Source of the DNA: Mollicutes bacterium
Lineage (GTDB): Bacteria > Bacillota_I > Bacilli_A > Izemoplasmatales > Izemoplasmataceae
Reading direction: 5' to 3'
DNA length: 14,544 nt
Assembly: GCA_003551405.1 (NCBI GenBank)
Contig: PUMO01000036.1
Span: forward strand, 1 to 14,544
Notes under the pieces: model-generated
What the model was told of the DNA's origin: nothing
What the model saw: only the letters and a program-made list of their open reading frames with translations
The model's database searches: none
Translations under genes and position numbers: made by a program
Shown here: positions 6,099-13,483 of the stretch, piece by piece
Layout of the letters: every line of letters begins with the position of its first letter
Position numbering within the stretch: the stretch's first letter is position 1

Positions 6099-6127
6099 TT
6101 GATAAAACCGATGTTTTCTTATATAAT
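6099..6127 (+). promoter_or_regulatory. near-consensus promoter of ilvE
   Basis: TTGATA (6099-6104) and TATAAT (6122-6127) are exactly 17 bases apart. TAATCTG (6124-6130) and CAGATTA (6137-6143) form a 7-base inverted repeat that begins inside the -10 and covers the expected transcription start. The leader is too short for a T-box or attenuator. Confidence 0.8.
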
Positions 6128-6158
6128 CTGCTTTATCAGATTAAAGAGAGGTAATATT

Positions 6159-7154
6159 ATGAACCTTCCCTTCAATTATACAAAAACCAAAAGCCATTAT
6201 GTTCAATACCATAACGGAGAAACGTGGGAACAAGGACATTTACAGCAAAAAGAAAATCTAGAGATTAACCCAATGAGTACGTCACTACAATATGGTCAGG
6301 AAGCTTTTGAAGGACTAAAAGCTTACCGGGGACAAGATGGACGTGTCCGCCTTTTTCGCATTGAGGAAAACGCCAAACGATTCATTCGCTCTGTAAATTT
6401 TTTACATATGCCTGCGCCGACTGTAGATATGTTCATTGAAGCGGTTAAGCAAACAGTCTTTGATAATCTCGATTATGTGCCCCCTTATGATAGCGGAGGA
6501 ACCCTTTATATCCGGCCCTACATGATTGGCATTGGTGGACAACTGCCCCCAGCGCCATCAAAACATTATTTATTTGGCGTTGTTGTAATGCCTGTAGGCC
6601 AATTGTTTGAACCTTTAAAACCAATTTCATTGAAAGTGACACACTTTGACCGTGCGGCACCCAATGGTACAGGGTCTTATAAAGTCGGCGGCAATTACGC
6701 AGCAAGTATGTATGCACAAAACGAGGCCAAAAATGCTGGATACAACGATTGTTTGTTTTTAGACCCAAGAACCCATGAACACATTGAAGAGGTCGGTGTC
6801 GCCAATTTTTTTGGCATTACAAACGACAATACGTACGTAACACCGGAGTCGCCATCCATATTAAGAGGCATAACCAATTTGAGTCTTCAATATATAGCAG
6901 CGGAAGAATTCAATATGGATGTGGTTAAGCGCCCTGTCCCTTTAGAGGAACTAAACGCTTTCAAAGAAGTGGGAGCCTGTGGAACCGCCGCAGTCATCAC
7001 ACCAATTGAAAAAATTGCGACCGATGAACAAACATTGACTTTTCCTGAAGCCACCAATCAAAACAGTGTCACTGCAAAACTTCATAACCGGTTGAAAAAT
7101 ATTCAGTTTGGTGATGAAACCCCACCAAAAGGCTGGATTACGTTTGTCAATTGA
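6159..7154 (+). CDS. ilvE: branched-chain amino acid aminotransferase
   Basis: A 331-residue PLP enzyme of fold type IV that moves the amino group between glutamate and the branched-chain keto acids. Visible marks are S-L-Q-Y-G-Q-E-A-F-E-G-L-K-A-Y-R (42-57), Y-I-R-P near 117-120, and G-S-Y-K-V-G-G-N-Y-A-A-S with the PLP lysine at 175. E-E-V-G-V-A-N-F-F (210-218), I-L-R-G-I-T (234-239) and A-C-G-T-A-A-V-I (273-280) follow. The ATG at 6159 follows GAGAGGT by 7 bases; the frame is open 60 bases further up but that part lies in the promoter. No other valine/leucine synthesis gene is adjacent, so it may serve interconversion or branched-chain fatty acid precursors. It ends in its own terminator. 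Confidence 0.95.
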   Translation: MNLPFNYTKTKSHYVQYHNGETWEQGHLQQKENLEINPMSTSLQYGQEAFEGLKAYRGQDGRVRLFRIEENAKRFIRSVNFLHMPAPTVDMFIEAVKQTVFDNLDYVPPYDSGGTLYIRPYMIGIGGQLPPAPSKHYLFGVVVMPVGQLFEPLKPISLKVTHFDRAAPNGTGSYKVGGNYAASMYAQNEAKNAGYNDCLFLDPRTHEHIEEVGVANFFGITNDNTYVTPESPSILRGITNLSLQYIAAEEFNMDVVKRPVPLEELNAFKEVGACGTAAVITPIEKIATDEQTLTFPEATNQNSVTAKLHNRLKNIQFGDETPPKGWITFVN

Positions 7155-7178
7155 CGGATGCAAATGCATCCGTTTTTT
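7154..7178 (+). terminator. intrinsic terminator of ilvE
   Basis: ACGGATGC (7154-7161) pairs with GCATCCGT (7166-7173) around AAAT and is followed by T residues to 7178. It begins at the last base of the ilvE stop codon. Confidence 0.9.
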
Positions 7179-7183
7179 GTTAC

Positions 7184-7208
7184 AAAAAAAGACCAGAAAA
7201 TCTGGTCT
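7184..7208 (-). terminator. intrinsic terminator of the tRNA-Ser/tRNA-Glu unit
   Basis: On the minus strand AGACCAG (7202-7208) pairs with CTGGTCT (7190-7196) around ATTTT, followed by a run of T residues. It lies 12 bases downstream of the CCA end of tRNA-Glu and back to back with the ilvE terminator. Confidence 0.9.
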
Positions 7209-7220
7209 GTTAGGTAAAAT

Positions 7221-7297
7221 TGGTGACCCGTATGGGATTCGAACCCATGAATGCTAGCGTGAAAGGCTAGTGAGTTAAACCGCTTCTCCAACGGGCC
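7221..7297 (-). tRNA. tRNA-Glu (anticodon TTC)
   Basis: On the minus strand the acceptor GGCCCGT pairs with ACGGGTC (one G-T pair), followed by A and an encoded CCA at 7221-7223. The anticodon stem CTAGC/GCTAG holds CTTTCAC, giving anticodon TTC. The T arm ATGGG-TTCGAAT-CCCAT is perfect. Confidence 0.95.
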
Positions 7298-7300
7298 ACA

Positions 7301-7392
7301 TGGCGGAGTAGGAGGGATTTGAACCCTCGCGCCGGAAGACCGACCTATACCCTTAGCAGGGGCACCTCTTCAGCCAACTTGAGTACTACTCC
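7301..7392 (-). tRNA. tRNA-Ser (anticodon GCT)
   Basis: A 92-base class II tRNA with a long variable arm. The acceptor GGAGTAG pairs with CTACTCC, then G and an encoded CCA (7301-7303). The anticodon loop CTGCTAA gives GCT, reading AGC/AGT. The T arm GAGGG-TTCAAAT-CCCTC is intact. It is 3 bases upstream of tRNA-Glu, so both are made from one precursor. Confidence 0.95.
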
Positions 7393-7396
7393 ATAC

Positions 7397-7418
7397 GTAG
7401 CTGCCAATTTGCAGCTAC
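7397..7418. repeat. perfect inverted repeat just upstream of tRNA-Ser
   Basis: GTAGCTGC (7397-7404) and GCAGCTAC (7411-7418) are exact reverse complements around 6 bases. The repeat covers the expected transcription start of the tRNA promoter, so only part of one arm would be transcribed. It could be an operator-like DNA site, or chance. Confidence 0.5.
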
Positions 7419-7421
7419 TAT

Positions 7422-7450
7422 ATAATAATATATTTATGTGTGACTGTCAA
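7422..7450 (-). promoter_or_regulatory. strong promoter of the tRNA-Ser/tRNA-Glu unit
   Basis: On the minus strand TTGACA (7445-7450), a perfect -35, is 17 bases from TATTAT (7422-7427). The spacing to tRNA-Ser is about 29 bases. No T-run terminator separates it from the upstream tex gene, so read-through is also possible. Confidence 0.85.
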
Positions 7451-7507
7451 CTGCGTTTAACGGCAATTTCAAATTGTTCTCAACCGCTTGAAACAACGTT
7501 GAAAGGG

Positions 7508-9682
7508 TCATTTCTTTGTAGGGTCAACCATTGAAAGCTGCAAGCGGCTACGTTCCATGTCCACCCCTTCAACCCATACGTCCACAATATCCCCAACTTT
7601 TACAACATCCATCGGGTGTTTAACAAAAGATGTTGACAATTTGGAAATGTGAACCAAACCATCCTCTTTAACGCCGCAATCCACAAATGCACCAAAGTCA
7701 ACCACATTGCGGACGGTCCCCTGTAGTTTCATGCCTTCTTTAAGATCACTAAGGGCAAGCACGTCGCTTTTTAATATGGGCGCAGGGGCTTGGTCTCTTG
7801 GGTCTCGCATCGGACTTTTAAGCGCATCCAATATGTCGTTGATGGTCGGAATGCCTGCTTTCGTCACCTCTACAAAGTCTTCTGCTTTCACATGGGCCAA
7901 TTTTTCTTTGAGCGCCTCACTGCCGAGCATGGAAGAATCAGCATCAATAGAGGTCAGGATTTGTTTCGCATCGTCATAGCTTTCAGGATGAATCGGCGTT
8001 TTATCCAAAGGTTCTTCACCTTTAATAATCCGTAAAAAGCCCACTGACTGTTCATAACTTTTTGCGCCCAGTCCTTTAACGTTTTTCAGTTGCTTACGGT
8101 TTGTGAAGGCACCTTTCGTTTCACGATGGTCAATCATGGCATTCGCAACTTTCTTGGAAATGCCAGCCACGTACGTTAAGAGTGCCGCAGACGCAACATT
8201 TGCATCGACACCAACACGGTTAACAGCCGTTTCAACCGTAAAATCTAGCGAGTCACTAAGTTTGGATTGACTGACGTCATGTTGGTATTGCCCAACACCA
8301 ATGCTTTTAGGATCTATCTTTACCAGCTCACTTAAAGGATCTTGAAGTCGTCTGGCAATATTTATGGCACTGCGTTCTTCCACTTGTAAATCAGGAAATT
8401 CCTGCTTGGCAAGCTGTGACGCTGAATAGACGGATGCGCCTGCTTCATTGACGATTGTATAATATACCGTTTGATCCATTTTTTTAATCGCATCCACAAT
8501 AAACCGCTCGGTTTCACGTGAAGCGGTACCATTTCCAATCGCGATAACATCGACACCATACGTGCTAACCAAACGTTCAACCGTTTTGAAAGACGGTTTC
8601 AAAGCGTCTTCATCAAGCGGTTTACCGTTATTTTTGGGATGTGGATAAATCACGTCAACTTCTTTAAGTGACCCCATGGTATCAAGCACAGCAAGCTTAC
8701 AGCCGGTACGGAAGGCTGGGTCGATACCCAGAACCACTTTGTCTTTAAGTGGCGGAGAAAGCAACAATGATTGCAAGTTCTCCGCAAAAATCTCAATCGC
8801 CCCATCTTCTGCCTTTTCAGTCAGTTCACTGCGCAGTTCGCGCTCGATTGAAGGGGCAATTAAACGCTTATAAGCATCTTCAATCGCAGATTTGACATAG
8901 TCACTGCTTGGCGCCAAGTCATTCACAACGTACTGACGCTCAAGATAGGTTGTGATTCTTGGTTTATCACCAGTAATTTTGACCCGAAGTACTTTTTCCT
9001 GTTCTCCGCGGTTAATCGCCAGTACACGAAAGCTTTTAATCTGTTTAACTGGTGTTTGAAAGTCATAATACATTTCATAGATCCCTTTAGGGTCATCCGC
9101 ATCCTTTTTCTTTTTGGTTTCGATCACCCCGTGGGAAAAAGTCTGATTGCGAATCCATTTACGGCTTTTCGCATCATCACTCACCAATTCCGCTATGATG
9201 TGCATCGCACCTTCAAGTGCTTCATCAACAGTCGGGACATCTTCTTTGATGTAAGCCTTCGCCGCTTCTTTCAAATCCGCGTTCATCTCAAACGCCATGA
9301 TGGTATCTGCCAACGGTTTGAGTCCTTTTTTTTGCGCAATGGTGGCTTTGGTCTTTTTCTTTTCTTTGAATGGACGATACAAGTCTTCAATTTCAACCAA
9401 TTGACGTGCCGCTTCAATGGACGCTTTTAAAGCATCATCAAGCAATCCTTTTTCATCAATGAGCCTTATGACTTGTTCTTTACGTTCCTTTAGCTGGTTT
9501 TGATAACTGTACGCCTTGGAAATGTCTCGAATGGTCTCTTCGTCCATTGAGCCGGTCATTTCCTTGCGGTAACGCGCAATAAAGGGGACTGTGTTATCTT
9601 CTAAGAGTCCAAGAACCGTTTCTATGCGGCTTTCTTTGAGACTCAGCCGTTTGCTCAGTTCGCTTATGATTGTTTTATCCAT
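7508..9682 (-). CDS. tex: Tex family RNA-binding transcription accessory protein
   Basis: A 724-residue cytosolic nucleic-acid-binding protein, full length for the family. Domains in order are: an N-terminal helical Tex domain (about 1-190, with PFIARYRKE-TGSMDEE near 34-48); a YqgF/RNase H-like domain starting at VVLGIDPAFRTGCKLAVLD (about 316-445); and the core segment S-V-Y-S-A-S. Helix-hairpin-helix motifs follow (N-R-V-G-V-D-A-N-V-A-S through GLGAKSYEQSVGFLRI, about 488-552), then a C-terminal S1 domain (about 648-720, G-x-V-x-N-V-V-D-F-G-A-F-V-D). Tex binds RNA and influences transcription in other bacteria; its exact role here is inferred. The ATG at 9680-9682 follows GGAGG (9688-9692) by 5 bases; an upstream ATG at 9694 overlaps that site and the previous stop. 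It is the last gene of a long minus-strand run. Confidence 0.95.
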   Translation of the reverse strand: MDKTIISELSKRLSLKESRIETVLGLLEDNTVPFIARYRKEMTGSMDEETIRDISKAYSYQNQLKERKEQVIRLIDEKGLLDDALKASIEAARQLVEIEDLYRPFKEKKKTKATIAQKKGLKPLADTIMAFEMNADLKEAAKAYIKEDVPTVDEALEGAMHIIAELVSDDAKSRKWIRNQTFSHGVIETKKKKDADDPKGIYEMYYDFQTPVKQIKSFRVLAINRGEQEKVLRVKITGDKPRITTYLERQYVVNDLAPSSDYVKSAIEDAYKRLIAPSIERELRSELTEKAEDGAIEIFAENLQSLLLSPPLKDKVVLGIDPAFRTGCKLAVLDTMGSLKEVDVIYPHPKNNGKPLDEDALKPSFKTVERLVSTYGVDVIAIGNGTASRETERFIVDAIKKMDQTVYYTIVNEAGASVYSASQLAKQEFPDLQVEERSAINIARRLQDPLSELVKIDPKSIGVGQYQHDVSQSKLSDSLDFTVETAVNRVGVDANVASAALLTYVAGISKKVANAMIDHRETKGAFTNRKQLKNVKGLGAKSYEQSVGFLRIIKGEEPLDKTPIHPESYDDAKQILTSIDADSSMLGSEALKEKLAHVKAEDFVEVTKAGIPTINDILDALKSPMRDPRDQAPAPILKSDVLALSDLKEGMKLQGTVRNVVDFGAFVDCGVKEDGLVHISKLSTSFVKHPMDVVKVGDIVDVWVEGVDMERSRLQLSMVDPTKK

Positions 9683-9693
9683 GATTGCCTCCA

Positions 9694-10101
9694 TTAATTA
9701 TATACGCCATTAACAATGTCATCGAGTAAATCAACAATTGGTTGGACACCTTCAACAGGCCCCTCAATAACCTCGCCATCACGCATCAAGAACATGGTGG
9801 GAACAGCTGATACTTGTCCTGGACGCGTCCCTTCAGCTTCTGCTTCATCAGCCAGTAGAGGGTATTCATCGCCATAATCATTATGGAATTCGACCAAATC
9901 ATCCAATAGTTCCTGACACGCCGGGCATTCTTCCAAATAGACATATACCAAGTAAAGTTCACCCGTCTCATCGTAAGTTTCCAGTTCGTCATAATGATCA
10001 AAGTGAATGAAATTATCATAGGGATCGCCACCATTACATGCTGCGATTAAACCTATAAATATGAAAAATAAGGGAATCAATACATATTTGGTTTTCATCA
10101 T
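9694..10101 (-). CDS. surface lipoprotein with thioredoxin-like CPAC domain
   Basis: A 135-residue exported lipoprotein. A basic start and hydrophobic stretch lead to the lipobox L-I-A-A-C (Cys22), so it should be lipid-anchored on the outer membrane face. The mature part is very acidic and has a thioredoxin fold: strand LYLVYVYLEE, active site C-P-A-C (59-62), and V-P-T with the cis-proline at 101, then strand MFLMRDGE and a final helix. It probably reduces or exchanges disulfides of surface proteins. AAAGGAG precedes two adjacent ATG codons (10101 and 10098); either could be used. It is 60 bases after the Cys-less paralogue-like lipoprotein and its stop overlaps the possible upstream tex start. 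A membrane electron donor (CcdA/DsbD type) is not in the window. Confidence 0.88.
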   Translation of the reverse strand: MMKTKYVLIPLFFIFIGLIAACNGGDPYDNFIHFDHYDELETYDETGELYLVYVYLEECPACQELLDDLVEFHNDYGDEYPLLADEAEAEGTRPGQVSAVPTMFLMRDGEVIEGPVEGVQPIVDLLDDIVNGVYN

Positions 10102-10112
10102 ACAACTCCTTT

Positions 10113-10151
10113 GGCTTGCATTCTAAGGAATTTATTCATGACAAGCAAGCC
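10113..10151 (-). repeat. long-loop inverted repeat between the two lipoprotein genes
   Basis: GGCTTGC (10113-10119) and GCAAGCC (10145-10151) are exact reverse complements around 25 bases. There is no T run, so it is not a terminator. It sits just before the AAAGGAG of the CPAC lipoprotein and could be a processing or translation-control stem in the shared mRNA. Confidence 0.45.
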
Positions 10152-10161
10152 ATATATTCTT

Positions 10162-10995
10162 TTATTCTTTATATGCGTCAAAATCAATGGTGGGGGCATC
10201 ACGAATGAAACTCGATACCGATGCTTCACCATAAAACGATTCTTGAATCACATTATTATAGACAATATAGATCGCCGGCGCTTCCACACGGTCCATATCG
10301 TGTGCATAAAGCCCAATGGTTTCATGGATGTTTGCTGTATACACATCACCATCGTCTTCCAAGTAGGTTTTCAAAGAAAGCGCATCACCCATCAACGCGT
10401 CACTTTCTTGACTTAGACCATCCATATCCCGTTCATACGCAAAAACAATGTCCACCGCATCATGGCCAATATCATGCATATGTTGCCAGCGGTCCAGACG
10501 TGGATGGTCTTCATAGGCTTGTCCGTCAAAACTCTTTTCTAAGGGCTCTAAGCGACCGCGGTGCTCCGGGAAATGGAAACGCCCGTCTTCAAACCCTTCA
10601 ATCATTTCTAAAATTGGGGTTCCCCCAAAATATCTATCCTGATATTCACCATCACGATACCATAGAATCTTCGGAGCACGGGTTTGAAAATCAAGCGGCC
10701 TTTCACCACTGATTTCACGCGTATTGATGCGCCACATCTTGGGCGCGTCCGGATTTTCCTTCGCAAAGGTAAATAAATCAGGATTAATCACCGCAGAGCC
10801 CTGGGTATCGCGTCCTAAAAAGTCCATATCGTATAAATAGACCATTTCATATTCATCCTGTCCAACATTCTCTAAGGCTTCCCATTCCCTAATAACCTCA
10901 AAGTCTCCGTATTCATAGCCTGCGTATGAGGGGGTTGCACAAGCTGAAATCACAATTAACGCCAACAATGTAAGCATGAGCATTATTTTTTTCAT
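10162..10995 (-). CDS. lipoprotein with two apparently redox-dead thioredoxin-like halves
   Basis: A 277-residue exported lipoprotein with lipobox V-I-S-A-C (Cys19). That Cys is the only one in the whole protein. Two halves (about 30-135 and 165-272) each show the order helix, strand with Y/F (MVYLYDMD; DIVFAYERD), helix, strand, then a cis-proline-like A-P-x-I (APKILWYRDGE; APAIYIVYNN), as in the neighbouring CPAC lipoprotein. Where CxxC would be, the halves read F-L-G-R-D and M-D-G-L-S. The mature part is strongly acidic. It overlaps the acpS stop by 4 bases (ATGA) with GGAGAG just upstream. The fold call is inference from pattern; catalytic function is unlikely, and a scaffold, chaperone or substrate-binding role with the next gene is possible. 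Confidence 0.65.
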   Translation of the reverse strand: MKKIMLMLTLLALIVISACATPSYAGYEYGDFEVIREWEALENVGQDEYEMVYLYDMDFLGRDTQGSAVINPDLFTFAKENPDAPKMWRINTREISGERPLDFQTRAPKILWYRDGEYQDRYFGGTPILEMIEGFEDGRFHFPEHRGRLEPLEKSFDGQAYEDHPRLDRWQHMHDIGHDAVDIVFAYERDMDGLSQESDALMGDALSLKTYLEDDGDVYTANIHETIGLYAHDMDRVEAPAIYIVYNNVIQESFYGEASVSSFIRDAPTIDFDAYKE

Positions 10996-11354
10996 GTTTC
11001 ACTCTCTCCTTTAACCGTGCACATCGCCACAGCATAATGATCACTATGGGCGATTGATATTTGAACGACGCCTTTAGAAAACGGTGATTCAACGACAGGC
11101 GCACCATATTCATCATACAAAACGTTCACATCAGAAAAATTAATCTGTTTTTCAAAACCCCGGTGGGCTTTCGTAAATGCTTCTTTAGCCGCAAATCTTC
11201 CCGCAAGAAACTCGACTTGACGTTTTCTTGAGGTGAAGGTATGGTATATGGCTTTTTCTTTTTCAGACAAAATTCTTTCAACCAGTTTCACGTGATTGGA
11301 CCCTTCAAAACGTGAAAGTTCAACAATGTCAATCCCGATGCCATCAGTCTTCAT
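10992..11354 (-). CDS. acpS: holo-[acyl-carrier-protein] synthase
   Basis: A 120-residue enzyme that transfers 4'-phosphopantetheine from CoA to a serine of apo-ACP, switching on fatty acid synthesis. The family opening D-G-I-G-I-D-I-V-E is present with the metal-binding Asp9 (Asp8 in most members). F-A-A-K-E-A follows with Glu58, and the C-terminal strand I-S-I-A-H-S-D-H-Y-A-V-A is present. The ATG at 11352-11354 is chosen because it gives the canonical N terminus; the frame is open up to 11387 within whiA, but that adds a Lys/Arg-rich stretch not seen in the family. It overlaps whiA by 11 bases and uses GGAGG inside whiA at 12 bases. The stop overlaps the next lipoprotein start (ATGA). Confidence 0.95.
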   Translation of the reverse strand: MKTDGIGIDIVELSRFEGSNHVKLVERILSEKEKAIYHTFTSRKRQVEFLAGRFAAKEAFTKAHRGFEKQINFSDVNVLYDEYGAPVVESPFSKGVVQISIAHSDHYAVAMCTVKGESET

Positions 11355-12294
11355 ACGCTTCAATAGCCTCCTTAGCAATTTTTGCAATGTTTCGGTAGCG
11401 GTGATTCAACCCGGATTTACTAATCGGCTTTTTGAAATGGTGTTTGGATAATTCACTCAGTTCAACCAATGATGCTTCTGGGTAGGTTTTTCTAAGGAAA
11501 ATAGCTTCCTTAACGCTTTTTGGCAAACGTTCTTCATCGAGCAATTTTTCAATGATTTCAATATGTCTTAGCTGTTTATTCGCCGCTTCAAATGTTTTGT
11601 TTTGATTGGCGATTTCCATATTCATCACGCGGGTAATGGAATTGACAAAGTCCCGCTTGATTCTTGCGTCCTCATAATTGAAAAGCGCCGTACTTGCACC
11701 GGTAATCCTTAAAAAGTCCGCAATTTTTTCACTGTCTTTGATATAAACCAAATAGCCCCGCTTTTTCTCTAGCGTCTTCGATTTTAAGGAAAAGGTGTTC
11801 ATCAGCTCACTTAGCGACTGCGCAAACGGTTGATTGGGCACCGCATTTTCCAAGTGATAAGAAGACGAGTTCGGATGATTGATACTGCCACCAGCCAAAA
11901 ATGCACCGCGTAAATATGCACGCTGACAACACGCTCTTTGAATGATGGCATCATCAACCTTCTGCGCATAGCCTGTCTCTTCACTCATGAGGCCAAGCTC
12001 ACGCACCATCATATTGACTTTTTCTTTGACAATCATCATATATTGATTCTTTTTTTGTAGCTTGACGCCTTTTTTACTAAAGACATCCACATTCACAGGG
12101 TAAAGCGATTTTACAAGATGAATGGCTTTACGTGCAAGTGGCAATGAGGTGGTTTGAAAGACTACACGCATGCCATCATGATTCAATGACAAATACCCGT
12201 TGATTGCAAGCAAGGCAGAAAGTGTCGCCACCTTACAACATGGGTCGTTTTCAATTTGTAATAATTCTTGTTTGGTATCCGATGTGAAAGACAT
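11344..12294 (-). CDS. whiA: DNA-binding protein WhiA
   Basis: A 316-residue protein of the WhiA family, conserved in Gram-positive bacteria; it links cell division and chromosome segregation or developmental regulation. The N terminus S-F-T-S-D-T-K-Q-E-L is typical, followed by a degenerate LAGLIDADG homing-endonuclease-like domain whose core is A-Y-L-R-G-A-F-L-A-G-G-S-I (126-138). The C-terminal helix-turn-helix region (about 220-310) has Y-P-E-A-S-L-V-E-L-S-E-L and K-P-I-S-K-S-G-L-N-H-R. The nuclease active site is not expected to work in this family. AGGAGG lies 4 bases before the ATG. The gene overlaps acpS downstream. Upstream, two membrane protein genes occupy the place where Bacillus has rapZ and yvcK. 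Confidence 0.96.
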   Translation of the reverse strand: MSFTSDTKQELLQIENDPCCKVATLSALLAINGYLSLNHDGMRVVFQTTSLPLARKAIHLVKSLYPVNVDVFSKKGVKLQKKNQYMMIVKEKVNMMVRELGLMSEETGYAQKVDDAIIQRACCQRAYLRGAFLAGGSINHPNSSSYHLENAVPNQPFAQSLSELMNTFSLKSKTLEKKRGYLVYIKDSEKIADFLRITGASTALFNYEDARIKRDFVNSITRVMNMEIANQNKTFEAANKQLRHIEIIEKLLDEERLPKSVKEAIFLRKTYPEASLVELSELSKHHFKKPISKSGLNHRYRNIAKIAKEAIEAYED

Positions 12295-12308
12295 AGCGCC
12301 TCCTATGG

Positions 12309-12941
12309 TTACGTGTGACGTTTAAAGAGATTTAAGAAAAGCCCAAGCATCACACCAAGTAGTGATGCGAAAAATGGTTGATACGTGCTTGGCAGTAAGA
12401 ATGTTATGGTATGCGCAGGCATCCAAAATAATGGAACCGTTTTAAAAAGCATCTGAATAAACGCTGGATAATCAATTGTCTTAAGCGCACCACCAAGCGT
12501 TTTCCCACTACTAAGCAGACGGTATTCAATGAAAGCGTCACTAATGCGATGAAACAGCATCATCGTTGGCGCAAAAAACAGATTCATGAGCACACTGGAA
12601 AACAGTGCATGTGCAAACGTATTTCCCTCAAGGGGTAACATGCCCATACCCTGCATGGCAAGGACCCCTGCAGGGAATACTTGAAACACAATAACGACCA
12701 TAATCCCGATGATGCCCCAAACAAGCGCTTTATATAACAATCCAGTCACTTGATAATCACCGCGTTTAATCCGCCGTGATATGATATCACCCATGCTTGC
12801 AAATAAAAAGAATTTCATAAATCCACCAATATAGGGATAACGGTCCGCAAACCCAAAGAAAGCATCATGTGAAGCAGGCAATATCACGAAAAACGTGATC
12901 ACACCAATTCCTAAAAAAAACTGCCAATCTTTTAATCTCAA
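12309..12941 (-). CDS. conserved multi-span membrane protein, possibly Mpv17/PMP22-like
   Basis: A 210-residue integral membrane protein with about five hydrophobic segments. The stretch from D-Y-P-A-F-I-Q-M-L-F-K-T-V-P-L-F-W-M-P-A-H (157-177) to the final helix is the kind of segment seen in a conserved Bacillota family that I associate, with low certainty, with Mpv17/PMP22-type proteins. The start is a TTG (12939-12941) whose bases overlap the stop of the CmpB-family gene (TTGA). It is supported by GGAGG (12951-12955) 9 bases upstream, and no ATG lies nearby that gives the same length. The gap to whiA is 14 bases, so it is in the same operon. Function unknown. Confidence 0.75.
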   Translation of the reverse strand: MRLKDWQFFLGIGVITFFVILPASHDAFFGFADRYPYIGGFMKFFLFASMGDIISRRIKRGDYQVTGLLYKALVWGIIGIMVVIVFQVFPAGVLAMQGMGMLPLEGNTFAHALFSSVLMNLFFAPTMMLFHRISDAFIEYRLLSSGKTLGGALKTIDYPAFIQMLFKTVPLFWMPAHTITFLLPSTYQPFFASLLGVMLGLFLNLFKRHT

Positions 12942-13450
12942 AGCGTGATGCCTCCAGCATATGTAAGCACAATATCAATCGCAACAATCATAAATATAAC
13001 ACCTTTCACATATCCGGGAATACGGTCAATGAACCTTGTTAATGTCGGGTGAACATAAAGAACTGCAAATGCCGAAAGCAATCCAAACAGCGTAGTTGGG
13101 ATAACGCACGTAAATGGATATGCACAAACAGTAAATGTCATGCGGTAATCCCACAAAATGATGCTATAAAGGGAATGATGAAGTGTCCCAACACTGTGTT
13201 CTACCATGCCGGTCAAAAAAATGGCCACGATGATAAGACTGATTATTTTTATCACTCGCGGTAACGCAAACTGTTTCACCCATGCATAAAAAACAATGGT
13301 AAAGGCAACCGCCATCCCATACATCAATTGATAAGGCCCATATAGCAGGGAATTATCATGCCAATACCCTAAAAAAAACACATTGAGCATGCGTTCAAGC
13401 AGGAACCCAAGTATACCATATACAATCACATTACCCGCAATTGTTTTCAT
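12938..13450 (-). CDS. CmpB-type putative ABC transporter membrane protein
   Basis: A 170-residue membrane protein of the ABC_trans_CmpB (PF06541) type. Signature segments are G-F-L-L-E-R near residue 15, L-L-Y-G-P-Y-Q-L-M-Y-G (35-45), G-M-V-E-H-S (81-86) and W-D-Y-R-M (100-104). The W-D-Y and L-Y-G-P pieces are the family's most constant ones. There are five to six membrane helices. Despite the family name, no ATPase partner is adjacent, and transport has not been shown for the family as far as I know. The ATG at 13448-13450 is preferred over 13477 because the -10 box TATAAT lies within that longer version and GGTGATG is just upstream. It overlaps the next gene (TTGA). Confidence 0.8.
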   Translation of the reverse strand: MKTIAGNVIVYGILGFLLERMLNVFFLGYWHDNSLLYGPYQLMYGMAVAFTIVFYAWVKQFALPRVIKIISLIIVAIFLTGMVEHSVGTLHHSLYSIILWDYRMTFTVCAYPFTCVIPTTLFGLLSAFAVLYVHPTLTRFIDRIPGYVKGVIFMIVAIDIVLTYAGGITL

Positions 13451-13465
13451 CACATCACCGCATTC

Positions 13466-13471
13466 ATTATA
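13466..13471 (-). promoter_or_regulatory. -10 element for the cmpB-like to tex gene run
   Basis: A perfect TATAAT on the minus strand, about 15 bases before the start codon of the CmpB-family gene and just after the trxB terminator. No clear -35 box was found at 17 bases. A new transcript therefore probably starts here. Confidence 0.55.
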
Positions 13472-13483
13472 ACGCATCCCTAA

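Noticed and set aside
6099..6158. 20-codon N-terminal extension of the aminotransferase
   Set aside because: The extension would be encoded by the -35 and -10 boxes themselves; the ATG at 6159 has a ribosome site and gives the family N terminus.
6128..6158. T-box or attenuator before ilvE
   Set aside because: The leader is only about 25-30 bases, far too short, and has no terminator.
9056..9430. 124-codon plus-strand frame inside tex
   Set aside because: Antisense shadow of the well-supported tex coding sequence; Phe/Arg-rich composition reflects the complementary strand.
10221..10712. 163-codon plus-strand frame opposite the Cys-less lipoprotein gene
   Set aside because: His/Pro-rich shadow of an acidic protein on the other strand; the minus-strand frame has a lipobox, ribosome site and operon overlaps.
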